Shown: positions 9,669-17,729 of the stretch, piece by piece | Position numbering within the stretch: position 1 is the stretch's first letter | How the letters are laid out: each line of letters begins with the position of its first letter | The notes under the pieces: generated by a model | Databases searched by the model: none | What the model was told of the DNA's origin: nothing | Seen by the model: the letters and a program-made list of their open reading frames with translations, nothing else | Program-made: the position numbers and the translations under genes | Assembly: GCF_030929595.1 (NCBI RefSeq) | Contig: NZ_JAVFVR010000017.1 | Location: 124,001 to 188,000, forward strand | From: Flavobacterium sp. LHD-85 | GTDB taxonomy: Bacteria > Bacteroidota > Bacteroidia > Flavobacteriales > Flavobacteriaceae | Direction: 5' to 3' | Length of the DNA stretch: 64,000 bases

Positions 9669-9699
9669 AACCCGACAGATTTTCTAAATCTGTCGGGTT
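9669..9699. terminator. Bidirectional hairpin terminator between valS and the GyrI-like gene
   Basis: AACCCGACAGATTTT/AAATCTGTCGGGTT is a strong stem with A and T runs on its flanks, placed between convergent genes. It belongs to the same dispersed family as 5392-5424. Confidence 0.8.
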
Positions 9700-9702
9700 C
9701 TT

Positions 9703-10326
9703 TTATTTTACAGGTTCTCTAAGTATTGTTTTTAATTTCTCGGGAGCCGTTTTGCGGAAATCTGAGAGATAAATTTCATGATGCAATCCATTTTGAAGTA
9801 GATTGTTTTGGGTACTAAATTCTTGAATTTTTTTCAGTGTTTGAGGTTCAGTTTCAAAAGGGCCAATATGAAGAACCTGAATAACTTTGCCTTCTTCCAT
9901 TTTAAAGAATTCAATTGTTTTGGCTAATGCATTTTGTTTTTTGTTGACTGCAATGGCAATAGCTTCTTCGGTTTGTTCTTTCGTTACAAAATCGGGCATT
10001 CTAATCATGATTCTGTAATTCCATTCGGAGCGGGGTATTTTCAGCGGAGCTTCATCCATTGAGATGGATGCGTATTTTTCATTATCAAAACTCCATAATG
10101 CTTCTAGTTTTGGAACAACAAAATCATTGTTCATGGCTTTATGCATAAATTTAATGGCATAAGCGGTGGTATATAACGCTTGAATTTTTTCTGAAAAATC
10201 TTTTCCAGAAGGATCACCTTGACCTGTAAGCGATATATAATTTGCTTTTTCTATATAAACAATTTCAGGAGTAGTTTTGGCATTATAATACGTTTTGTCC
10301 GTTTTGGTTAAATCTAATTTGCTCAT
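9703..10326 (-). CDS. GyrI-like small-molecule-binding domain protein
   Basis: 207 residues without a signal peptide, so cytoplasmic. The pattern KANYISLTGQGDPSGKDFSEKIQALYTTAYAIKF ... WNYRIMIRMPDFVTKEQTEEAI ... VLHIGPFETEPQTLKKIQEF ... LHHEIYLSDFRKTAPEKLKTILR matches stand-alone proteins of the GyrI-like/SOUL-type fold common in Bacteroidota and Firmicutes. Such domains bind small hydrophobic or cationic molecules, often as effector domains of regulators. No DNA-binding part is present here. It is transcribed alone and convergent with valS. Ligand unknown. Confidence 0.82.
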   Translation of the reverse strand: MSKLDLTKTDKTYYNAKTTPEIVYIEKANYISLTGQGDPSGKDFSEKIQALYTTAYAIKFMHKAMNNDFVVPKLEALWSFDNEKYASISMDEAPLKIPRSEWNYRIMIRMPDFVTKEQTEEAIAIAVNKKQNALAKTIEFFKMEEGKVIQVLHIGPFETEPQTLKKIQEFSTQNNLLQNGLHHEIYLSDFRKTAPEKLKTILREPVK

Positions 10327-10414
10327 CTTTTTAGTGTTTTATAATGCAAATTAAAAGATATAAAGTGACAAGGGTATGTCAGCAGAAATTGTGTTTTTTT
10401 ACGAAATTAGTTTT

Positions 10415-11040
10415 TTAATTTTCGTAGAAATTATCTTTAATATAGAAAACGGTGTCTATAAATTGAAGTATACCATTTTCTGTTAATACATTTTCATCAT
10501 GAAGATCTTCAAGAATAATTCCTAAATCAGGATTATAATAATCGTTGTTTTTGGTATTTAGAAAGCCGTTTCAAGCATAAACTTCTTTACAAGCTCTAAG
10601 TCTGTTGGTTCAGTTGCTTTTACGAAAGGCTGTTCCACAACTGCATATAAGATATCTGCATTTTTGAAAAAGCCTAGTAAATTGTATGCTGTGTCTGGAA
10701 AAAAGAAGTTGTTTAATAATAGATTGTTGAAATAATCTACCCAAGAGTTGTAATAAATAGAATCATTAAGTTTGATAACATGCTTTCCGTCTTTTAAATA
10801 GACCTTTTGTTCGGCTCCCTCAGAAACATAATTATCAAGATTGATATCTAAAATCCAAAGACTATTTAAGGCAATAAATCTTTCTAAAGTCTCTTTTTCT
10901 TGTTTTTTGAAATGCTTGAATTCTTTAGCCACTGTACTTGAGCTTTGGCTTCTTCTAAGGTAACTGGCTGCTGCTTGGATAATTGTTCCATGCTTAACTT
11001 CGCTCTTTCCTGAAATGATAAGTTGTAATTCATATTTCAT
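10415..11040 (-). pseudogene. Kinase-like 'polyvalent protein' family gene broken by a single-base frameshift
   Basis: Frame 1 runs from ATG 11040 (MKYELQLIISGKSEVKHGTI) to a stop at 10558-10560 after KKFMLETAF. The neighbouring frame continues at once with GFLNTKNNDYYNPDLGI then ILEDLHDENVLTENGILQF and IDTVFYIKDNFYEN, stopping at 10415. The second part carries a kinase-type catalytic loop (DLHDENV) and a metal-binding-like FIDT, as in the putative kinase domain of polyvalent proteins. One extra A in the run GAAACGGC restores LENGF and a ~208-residue protein. I chose ATG 11040 over an ATG 45 bases upstream because a promoter box lies between them. It may be a true pseudogene or a homopolymer error. 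Confidence 0.75.
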
Positions 11041-11051
11041 AGTGTTAAATA

Positions 11052-11080
11052 CAAAAATAGTGTATTTTTTCAAAAACCAA
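11052..11080 (-). promoter_or_regulatory. Bacteroidota-type promoter of the kinase-like gene
   Basis: On the minus strand, TATTTTTG (11059-11052) fits the -7 box TAnnTTTG. A TTG lies 18 bases upstream (11080-11078) in the expected -33 place. The box is 11 bases before ATG 11040. Confidence 0.55.
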
Positions 11081-11127
11081 AACAAAAGTAAGTTTAATAT
11101 TACTTTATTGAATTCTTTAAAATAAAA

Positions 11128-11165
11128 ATCCCAAGATTTTCAGTTTAATTTGAAAATCTTGGGAT
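11128..11165 (-). terminator. Terminator of the TonB-dependent receptor gene
   Basis: The stem ATCCCAAGATTTTCA...TGAAAATCTTGGGAT is followed, on the minus strand, by TTTTTATTTT. Confidence 0.8.
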
Positions 11166-11190
11166 AAAATTAAAACTCTAATTCAATATT

Positions 11191-13491
11191 TTAGAACTTG
11201 TATCTCAAACTTGTCATAACCTGACGAGGAGCGATTGGGTTTACACTATAGTTCTCATGAACTGTATAGTTTAATGTATTTGTAATGTTTGATAATTTGC
11301 AAAGAATAGAGAATTTTCTCCAAGTATATCCAACAGATGCATCAACTGTAACATAGCCTTCTAACGGAATATCACGATCTCTTATGGTTACCGTGTACGT
11401 TTTTGGATTAGTTGAAGGTTTGTTTTCTGTCCAAACATAATCATCATTCCATCCTCCTAAACGGTCTCCAACGTAATTTCCGATTGCTCCAAAAGAAACA
11501 TTTTTAAAGAATCCAGATTGTAAAGTATAAAAGAAACTTAAGTTTGCTGTATTTAATGGTGTTCTTGCTACACGATCTCCTTCAACAAAACTTCCGTTTA
11601 AACCTGAAGTTTTAGTATAACGCATGTCGTTATAGCTGTATCCAGCAATAATGTTTAAACCATCTACTGGTCTTGCTGTAACATCAACTTCAACACCTTT
11701 ACTTTTAGTTTCACCGCTTAACATCTTAATGCTTGCATCAAAATTGTCGCTTCCATCAGCTTTTGTTGGTGCCATCTGTGCTAAATTGCTGTTTGTAATT
11801 TGATAAACAGTAATATTTGTGCTTAATAAACCTTTAAAGAAATCTGTCTTTACACCAACTTCATATTGATCAATGATAGAAGCTTCGATAGGTTGCAAAT
11901 CTACAGTTGTTCCGGTATTTGGCGTGAAAGAAGTAGAGTAGCTTCCGAATATCGAAACGTCTTTTGTTGGCTGATACACTAATCCAGCTTTAGGAGAAAA
12001 TGCATTATCTAAACGTTTCGGAGTAATTGTTGGAACTGCATCTTGAGGATTTCCAGCGCCAGTTTTAGTTTCTTTGTATGTGCTAACTTCAGCCTCTTGC
12101 CAAGACCATCTTATACCTGCTAAGACTTTAAATTTATCTGTAATCGAAATAAAATCCTGGAAATAAACTCCAAAACGATTTGTATCTGTTTTTGTGATTT
12201 GAGTTGCTCTATCAGTTGTTGGAATATCCATTCTTTGATCTGCAGGATCAAACGTAAATAAGTTTATAGTATCGTAAAGAGTTGGGCCATATACAGGTTT
12301 GCCATCTTTTGTTCCAATAATTACATATTTTTCGTCAAATGTAAAAGTGTAAGCTGTTGCAAATGAATTTTCCCAATCAACACCTGTATAAATTTGGTGT
12401 TTTACAGATCCAGTACTAAAGTTTCCTTGTAAACTTAATTGGTCACCAAAGATTTGCTCTAAGTTTTTATTTTTTGTTAAGCCTCTATTCCAATCTCCAG
12501 GATTCGGGTAAGTATCTAAACCTGATAATTGGGCAGTAGAGTAGCTTCCTCTATCGTAATTTTGGAAAGAAGAATTAAAGTTTAATTTCCAGTTTTTATT
12601 AAAATCGTGGTTTAATAATACGGATGCGCTTGAAGATTTAGTTGTTCCATTTGACCAAAGTGACCCGTAGAAAGCATTACGTGGTAAATCTAAAATTTCT
12701 TTTCCGATAATTCCAGTTCCAAAATCTGGTGTCCAATCTGCACTTAAATAATCTCCTTGAACTGTAATTTGAGTTTTTGGATTAACAATGAAAAGTAAAG
12801 ACGGATTAATGTATAAACGTTCGTTTTTTACAACATCTCTAAAGCTTTCAGAGTTTTCGTAAGAACCATTAATTCTAAAGGCGATTGATTTATTAAGACC
12901 ACCATAGAAATCAAATGCTGGTTTGTAGTAAGCATAGCTTCCCATTTGCATTGAGATTTCTCCTCCGCTTTTAAATTGAGGCGTTTTGGTTACTAAGTTT
13001 AAAATTCCCCCTGGCGCTACATTTCCAAATAATAAAGCCGCGCTACCTTTTAAAAATTCTACTTTATCTAGGCCAGAAACATCAGGAATTGATCCTGAAT
13101 TGTAGCGGAATCCGTTTTTAAACATGTTATTAGCAGACATGTCATAACCTCTTGAAAAGAAAGATTCCTGAGCGCCACCACGAGCAGAACTAACGTAAAC
13201 ACCATTGGCATTTTTAAGTACTTCACTTAATCTGATTGCTTGCTGCTGTTCGATAATTTCAGATCCGATAACTTGTATCGATTGAGGGTTATCCATTGGT
13301 TTTAATCCGGAACGAACTGCTGTTACGGGCTTTGGTTCTTTGGTTTTAGTAACAACTACTTCATTTAAAATTTCCCCTTTTTTATTCTTAACTGTATCGT
13401 TTACTGAAGAAGTAGATTCGTTGCTTGAGTAATCTTGCGCATAAGAGGCAAAACTCAATAATCCTAATACAAATAGTAAATTATATTTCAT
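11191..13491 (-). CDS. TonB-dependent siderophore receptor (FecA/FhuA-like)
   Basis: 766 residues. A signal peptide (MKYNLLFVLGLLSFASYAQ) is followed by a short linker and a TonB-box-like EILNEVVVT near 41-49. The plug domain has NPQSIQVIGSEIIEQQQAIRLSEVLKNANGV, SRGYD and VEFLKGSAALLFGNVAPGGILNLVTK; then come ~22 barrel strands ending RQVMTSLRYKF with the typical terminal Phe. The pattern NPQSIQVI ... LKNANGVYV ... GNVAPGGILN fits siderophore receptors rather than SusC, and the plug lacks the SusC carboxypeptidase-like extension. The DUF4198 gene upstream on the same strand is a likely partner in metal uptake. The substrate cannot be told from sequence. An iron-starvation regulator is likely, but I see no clear Fur box. 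Confidence 0.92.
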   Translation of the reverse strand: MKYNLLFVLGLLSFASYAQDYSSNESTSSVNDTVKNKKGEILNEVVVTKTKEPKPVTAVRSGLKPMDNPQSIQVIGSEIIEQQQAIRLSEVLKNANGVYVSSARGGAQESFFSRGYDMSANNMFKNGFRYNSGSIPDVSGLDKVEFLKGSAALLFGNVAPGGILNLVTKTPQFKSGGEISMQMGSYAYYKPAFDFYGGLNKSIAFRINGSYENSESFRDVVKNERLYINPSLLFIVNPKTQITVQGDYLSADWTPDFGTGIIGKEILDLPRNAFYGSLWSNGTTKSSSASVLLNHDFNKNWKLNFNSSFQNYDRGSYSTAQLSGLDTYPNPGDWNRGLTKNKNLEQIFGDQLSLQGNFSTGSVKHQIYTGVDWENSFATAYTFTFDEKYVIIGTKDGKPVYGPTLYDTINLFTFDPADQRMDIPTTDRATQITKTDTNRFGVYFQDFISITDKFKVLAGIRWSWQEAEVSTYKETKTGAGNPQDAVPTITPKRLDNAFSPKAGLVYQPTKDVSIFGSYSTSFTPNTGTTVDLQPIEASIIDQYEVGVKTDFFKGLLSTNITVYQITNSNLAQMAPTKADGSDNFDASIKMLSGETKSKGVEVDVTARPVDGLNIIAGYSYNDMRYTKTSGLNGSFVEGDRVARTPLNTANLSFFYTLQSGFFKNVSFGAIGNYVGDRLGGWNDDYVWTENKPSTNPKTYTVTIRDRDIPLEGYVTVDASVGYTWRKFSILCKLSNITNTLNYTVHENYSVNPIAPRQVMTSLRYKF

Positions 13492-13656
13492 GGTATTTAT
13501 TTAGATTCAATAAAAATTATCGAGTGCAAATATAAATATACAGACTCTTTAACAAGAAATTATGAAGTGATTTTCTTTATTAAATCTTACTTATTGTTTT
13601 CTTAATATTTGCTTAAGAATTTTCTAATGTTATTTTAATTTGGTATAAATAACAAC

Positions 13657-13687
13657 AAAAAAACCTTGCCATTGAGCAAGGTTTTTT
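13657..13687 (-). terminator. Terminator of the DUF4198 gene
   Basis: The stem AAAACCTTGC/GCAAGGTTTT has a T run after it on the minus strand, between the DUF4198 gene and the downstream receptor gene. The two genes are therefore probably separate transcripts. Confidence 0.75.
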
Positions 13688-13725
13688 AAATTGAAATTAA
13701 TCTCTAAGAATGAAATATTCGGATA

Positions 13726-14451
13726 TTATTTTACTGCAATTTGGTAGGTAGCCATTTTCCAGATTTCGTCGTATTTTTTGCCGTTATGTTCACCAGATGA
13801 TTTATCTGTATGAGCATATTCTACCATATAATTTCCAGACCAGATTGGAGTAAAAGAGAATTCTCCTTTATCGTTTGTCCACAATTCTTTTTCCCATCCG
13901 TTTGGTGCAATTACTTTAATTTTAGTTTCTTTTGCGATAGCTCCGTCGTAAGAAGCAACACCGGTAATTTTAGAGTCTTTTTTAGCTACATCTGCGTTTT
14001 CTGAGAAAACAGCGATTTTATTAGTATTAGAAGCAATATTGTTTCCCGCAGCTTTATTTCCAACGACAACATTTGCACTAGAGTTATAATCTAGTTTCAT
14101 AGTCCCATAAACATCTTTTACTGTATGGTGCATTACAATCGTATAAACTCCATCTTCATCTGGCGTAAAGAAAGCTTGGTATTTATTGTCTAAAGCTTTA
14201 GAAGTCAATTTAATTTCTTTTTTTGAAGGAGAAATTATAACTAGAGAGAAATCCTTTAAATCAGAAAACCATTTATCGGCTTTTGTAATATCGTTATCAG
14301 AGAACTCTCCAAAATAAACAGAAATTTCCTGAGCTTTTCCTTTTGTTCCTGTTGCTTTAGTTTCGATCCAAAGAGCATGAGCAAAAAGTTGAGGTGCAGC
14401 AAAAAGCATTAAAAATAAAAAGCTTAGTGTTTTTAAAGTATTTGATTTCAT
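13726..14451 (-). CDS. DUF4198 periplasmic protein, probable metal-uptake accessory
   Basis: 241 residues with signal peptide MKSNTLKTLSFLFLMLFAAPQLFA. The mature protein opens HALWIETKA, the N-terminal signature of DUF4198, whose exposed His could bind metal. Beta-rich body: VYFGEFSDND, FFTPDEDGVYTIVMHHTVKDVYG, then a C-terminal carboxypeptidase-regulatory/Ig-like module (GVASYDGAIAKETKIKVIAPNGWEKELWTNDKGEFSFTPIWSGNYMVEYAHTDKSSGEHNGKKYDEIWKMATYQIAV). Members are often beside TonB receptors or nickel/cobalt carriers, as here. Likely periplasmic helper for metal or metal-chelate uptake; the exact substrate is unknown. Confidence 0.82.
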   Translation of the reverse strand: MKSNTLKTLSFLFLMLFAAPQLFAHALWIETKATGTKGKAQEISVYFGEFSDNDITKADKWFSDLKDFSLVIISPSKKEIKLTSKALDNKYQAFFTPDEDGVYTIVMHHTVKDVYGTMKLDYNSSANVVVGNKAAGNNIASNTNKIAVFSENADVAKKDSKITGVASYDGAIAKETKIKVIAPNGWEKELWTNDKGEFSFTPIWSGNYMVEYAHTDKSSGEHNGKKYDEIWKMATYQIAVK

Positions 14452-14691
14452 AAGATCAAGTTTAAATTATTAGAATGATATTTTCTACAAACATAAGCTT
14501 TATTTAGAATAATTAAAAATAAAAAAAACTAAGAATGCTTTTTTATTATTTTGACTAATAAAATAAGAAACAGGTTATAAGGAGTACTTTTATTCTTTAT
14601 CATTTATTGTTGAAATTGTTAAATGTTGATTTTAGAGCATTTAATCGAAATTCTTGTTAGAAGTTGTAGTGAGATAAACTTTAAAAAGGCT

Positions 14692-14699
14692 TAATTTTG
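14692..14699 (+). promoter_or_regulatory. -7 promoter box of the MFS gene
   Basis: TAATTTTG fits the Bacteroidota -7 consensus TAnnTTTG and lies 19 bases before the ATG. A TTG at 14664-14666 is a slightly distant -33 candidate. Nothing else stands out in the 267-base gap to the divergent DUF4198 gene. Confidence 0.55.
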
Positions 14700-14718
14700 C
14701 AGTCTGAAAATTGACTTC

Positions 14719-15879
14719 ATGATTTTACCATTCTTTAAAAAGATTCAAAATACGCCTCGAGGATATCGCATTGCCAATACTGTTTTTTTCTTCCTTTCTG
14801 GTTTTGGTTATTCTTCGTGGGTTTCGAGAATTCCACATATACAAGCCCAATTAAAACTTTCTGAAGCCGAATTCGGAGCCGTTTTATTCGCTTTTCCAAT
14901 AGGTTTAATGCTGACGATGCCTTTTACAGGAAAACTGTTAAACAAATACAGCAGCCGTTACATCATGCTGCTTGGAGCGGTTATGTTTAATGTTGCACTT
15001 TCTTTGCCAGGTTTGGCAGCATTTGTCTGGCAGTTGGTTATTATACTTTTATTCTTCGGAGCTTCTCGTAATATTTTCAATTTATCTATAAATGCACAAT
15101 CTCTTGAAGTGCAGAAATTATATCCGAAGTCGATTATTACGCGTTTTCATGCGGTTTGGAGTATCGCTGTGTTTTCAGGAGCGGGATTAGGGTATGTAAT
15201 GGTAACACAGAAGATTGCGCCATCACATCACTTATTGGGAGTGAGCATTTTTATGCTGGCCTTAACGGCTTGTTTTTACCCGATGAGTATTCACAATGAA
15301 CCTGTTCCAGTTAAAAAGAAGTTTTTCTCAATGCCAGAAAAAAATCTGGTAAAATTTGCCATGATCTGTTTCGTGTCAATGGCTTGCGAAAATACAATGT
15401 ACGACTGGAGCGGAATTTACTTCGAAAATATATTGAAAGCTTCTCCAAAACTAACCAGTGCCGCGTTTGTATTTTTTGCTTCGGCAGTAACGCTAGGACG
15501 TATTTTTGGCGATTATGGGGTAATGAAATTTGGAACTAAAAAAATCCTGCTTTATAGCGGGATATTAATAACGGTTGGCTTTGGTATTTGTTTTATACTG
15601 CCGTACGCATATCCAACAATTTTTGGTTACGTTTTAATCGGATTTGGGGTTTCTTGCGTGGTTCCATTGGTGTTTAGTATTGCCGGAAGATCTTCAAAAT
15701 TAAGCAGTGGTTCTGCTTTAACTTCAATATCTACAATTGGTTACTTAGGATTTTTATTAGTTCCACCAATGGTTGGTTTTATTTCCGAATATCTAAGTAT
15801 GAAATGGGCGTTTCTTATTATGGCGCTTTTAGGAATTCTGATGATTTTTATGGTGAATAAGATCGGGGAGAATGAGTAG
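14719..15879 (+). CDS. Major facilitator superfamily transporter
   Basis: 386 residues with about 12 hydrophobic segments, the standard MFS size. The first cytoplasmic loop between TM2 and TM3 carries the MFS signature in the form GKLLNKYSSRYIMLLG. Other markers are NTVFFFLSGFGYSSWVSRIPHIQAQLKLSEAEFGAVLFAFPIG and the central loop PVPVKKKFFSMPEKN. The N-terminal half resembles the YbjJ group of MFS carriers (SRIPxIQAxLxLSxxxLG). Inner-membrane location; substrate unknown. It is a single gene with its own -7 box, followed by repeat-rich sequence. Confidence 0.9.
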   Translation: MILPFFKKIQNTPRGYRIANTVFFFLSGFGYSSWVSRIPHIQAQLKLSEAEFGAVLFAFPIGLMLTMPFTGKLLNKYSSRYIMLLGAVMFNVALSLPGLAAFVWQLVIILLFFGASRNIFNLSINAQSLEVQKLYPKSIITRFHAVWSIAVFSGAGLGYVMVTQKIAPSHHLLGVSIFMLALTACFYPMSIHNEPVPVKKKFFSMPEKNLVKFAMICFVSMACENTMYDWSGIYFENILKASPKLTSAAFVFFASAVTLGRIFGDYGVMKFGTKKILLYSGILITVGFGICFILPYAYPTIFGYVLIGFGVSCVVPLVFSIAGRSSKLSSGSALTSISTIGYLGFLLVPPMVGFISEYLSMKWAFLIMALLGILMIFMVNKIGENE

Positions 15880-15892
15880 TCTTTTTTAAGAT

Positions 15893-16085
15893 GTTAAGGT
15901 TCTGAGATGCTGAGGTTCTAAGGTTTTTTTAATTGGGTTTTTCCGGAAACTATTATGTTTTTGAAAGGGATTATTTATAGAAATTATTCCGTTAGGAATA
16001 TCTGGTTGGTAAAAAAAGGTTAAGTGTTTGCATAGTGTCCTGTAGGGACACCTGTATTGCGGAATGAATGTTGTGAACATAATCA
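15893..16085. repeat. Decayed dispersed repeats and small hairpins
   Basis: This is the gap between the MFS gene and the next gene cluster. It starts with tandem words GTTAAGGTTCTGAGATGCTGAGGTTCTAAG, split as two imperfect units of a family also seen near 63315. Then come short hairpins TTCCGTTAGGAA (15988-15999) and GTGTCCTGTAGGGACAC (16035-16051), flanked by ATTATGTTTTTGA and GAACATAAT. No convincing gene. Confidence 0.55.
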
Positions 16086-16139
16086 AACGTTTCTAAGGAA
16101 CATATTCCTGTGTATTCAATTAAAAAAATCTGTTGAAAA

Positions 16140-16508
16140 TTATGGATATATAAGTCGGACTATTTCTTGCTTCTCACTTTCATAAAAATAACCATCATTA
16201 GCGAATTCATTCACTAAGTCAATTTTATAGTTTTCATTAATATGATTAAGGATTTCTAAGAAAGAAAGCAATGTTTTTCTGGTAGAGCTGCAATTAACGT
16301 AGAATAGTTCTTTTTCAACCTGATTTTCTATGCAATAAAACCTAAAATCGAAAGTTGTGTTTATTGATTCTTCTATTCGATTATATCTAAAAATAAAAGA
16401 AGTGATTCCGTTTTGAATTAAATCGATTAAAAAAGCTCGAGTTTCATTGTGCTTGCTATAGCCATTCCATAATTCACTCCCAATGGTATTTAATTTTATG
16501 TCTGACAT
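16140..16508 (-). CDS. Hypothetical cytoplasmic protein
   Basis: 122 residues, no signal peptide or membrane segment; mixed alpha/beta (SELWNGYSKHNETRAFLIDLIQNGITSFIFRYNRIEESINTTFDFRFYCIENQVEKELFYVNCSS). I do not recognise a family. Its start overlaps the end of the preceding DUF3592-like gene by 35 bases, so the two are probably cotranscribed and translationally coupled. It may act on or with the membrane protein; this is inference from the overlap only. Confidence 0.6.
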   Translation of the reverse strand: MSDIKLNTIGSELWNGYSKHNETRAFLIDLIQNGITSFIFRYNRIEESINTTFDFRFYCIENQVEKELFYVNCSSTRKTLLSFLEILNHINENYKIDLVNEFANDGYFYESEKQEIVRLIYP

Positions 16509-16824
16509 CAGATGGTTTTTTAGGATTCACGTATATTACTATTTTGCGATTGAAATTATAAGTTGCAAACGTTATCGGAAGCTTACCCTCATAAATATAT
16601 TTTTTATCATTAAAAGTATATTCTATAATTGGCACATAGTAAGTTGGCGATACTTCTGGATTGCTTGGACTTCCTGTAGCGTCACGCCATTTTATCCTTT
16701 CTTCAAAGCGAATTATTTTGCTTTCAAGCGGTATAAATGATTTTGGAATAATTGAATACTTTATATATAAAATGATATTCAATACGATAATAATAGCGAA
16801 AAAAGAAAGGACAAATGTAAACAT
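16474..16824 (-). CDS. DUF3592-like single-pass membrane protein
   Basis: 116 residues. One N-terminal membrane helix (MFTFVLSFFAIIIVLNIILYIKY) leads into a soluble beta domain: YYVPIIEYTFNDKKYIYEGKLP ... VIYVNPKKPSDVR. That 'VPxIEYxFxxKxYxxxG ... V.VNPxxP' pattern matches DUF3592 proteins. The soluble domain probably faces the cytoplasm or periplasm, undecided. The stop lies inside the next gene. A second DUF3592-like gene is at 20138-20641, which suggests local expansion of this type. Confidence 0.68.
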   Translation of the reverse strand: MFTFVLSFFAIIIVLNIILYIKYSIIPKSFIPLESKIIRFEERIKWRDATGSPSNPEVSPTYYVPIIEYTFNDKKYIYEGKLPITFATYNFNRKIVIYVNPKKPSDVRHKIKYHWE

Positions 16825-16834
16825 TCAAAAAGAA

Positions 16835-17311
16835 TTATTTTTTGGTCATCACAAACTTCTCAGAACTCGGTTTTCCGTTGAGATTTCCAGAAATTTCTGC
16901 AGTCAAAGTATTATTGGCACCTTTTGTATAAGTGATTTTTTGAGGATAATCGTGTTTTGGATTCTCGAAAATCAATTGTTTATCTGTTTCTGAAGTAGAA
17001 GGGAAGAAGACCGGTTTGTCATCGTTTTGACCTTTTACAGTTGCTTTGTAAGTAAGCGTTTCTCCTAGTTGAGCCAGAATAATAGTCTCAAAATGCAAAG
17101 TGTCTTTTCCTTTAATAAAATAAGAAGAAGCACTGAAAGTACTATCGTTTAGCTTTTGCCAGTTTTCAGATAAAACGCCTTCAGGAGATTTATTTTCCCA
17201 ATTCCCTATTAACCAGTCGGCTTTTTTGATTTTGTCTTTTTCAACCGTTTCTTTTTTCTGGCAGGAAACTGCGGCTAATATAAGAGCTAAAAGAGTAATT
17301 TTCTGAAACAT
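16835..17311 (-). CDS. DUF6265-like lipoprotein
   Basis: 158 residues. Lipoprotein signal MFQKITLLALILAAVSCQKKE with the lipid Cys at 17. The mature part has WLIGNWENKSPEGVLSENWQKLNDSTFSASSYFIKGKDTLHFETIILAQLGETLTYKATVKGQNDDKPVFF, then FENPKHDYPQKITY. This pattern fits DUF6265, a lipocalin-like beta barrel. Probably sits in the periplasm or outer membrane and may bind a small hydrophobic ligand, by analogy only. Ten bases separate it from the DUF3592-like gene downstream. Confidence 0.78.
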   Translation of the reverse strand: MFQKITLLALILAAVSCQKKETVEKDKIKKADWLIGNWENKSPEGVLSENWQKLNDSTFSASSYFIKGKDTLHFETIILAQLGETLTYKATVKGQNDDKPVFFPSTSETDKQLIFENPKHDYPQKITYTKGANNTLTAEISGNLNGKPSSEKFVMTKK

Positions 17312-17355
17312 ATTTATTAGATTTTTGATAGCACTAATGTATGAAAAAAATGTTT

Positions 17356-17719
17356 GCCACTAATTGCACAAATTTCCACGAATTTCTTTTTTATATCTAT
17401 CACAGATTAAAAGGACTAAAATGATTTTTTTTACTGTGTGTTTTTGCACAAGTTCTCTTGTTTTTTATTTCACGCAGATTTAAAAAGATTTAAGCTGATC
17501 CACACAGATTTAGATCAATAAAAATCTAATCAATCTGCACAAATCTGCAAAATCTGCGTGAAATAAATTAGTGTAAATTTGCGTAATTACTACGTCTGTC
17601 CCTTCGGTCGAGTCGTGGCAAAAAAAATAAATCTGCGCTAATCATTTTAATCTGTGGCAAATAATATAGACACAGTAATTTTCAAAAAATAATTCGTGGA
17701 AATTTGTGAAATTGGTGGC
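17356..17719. repeat. Long nested imperfect palindrome (~360 bp)
   Basis: This fills the 418-base gap before topB. Arms pair in nested order. The outer arm GCCACTAATTGCACAAATTT (17356 on) pairs with 17691-17719, 27 of 29 positions matching. The middle arm CACAGATTAAAA..CTAAAATGAT (17401 on) pairs with ATCATTTTAATCTGTG (17641-17656). The inner arm TTTCACGCAGATTT..AAGATTT (near 17469) pairs with AATCTGCGTGAAAT (near 17551). The words CAGATT/AATCTG recur throughout. No open frame is convincing. Confidence 0.65.
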
Positions 17720-17729
17720 GAAGAAAAAA

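Noticed and set aside
15886..16086. 66-residue open frame on the minus strand after the MFS gene
   Set aside because: It lies wholly in decayed dispersed repeats and hairpins and has no family features.
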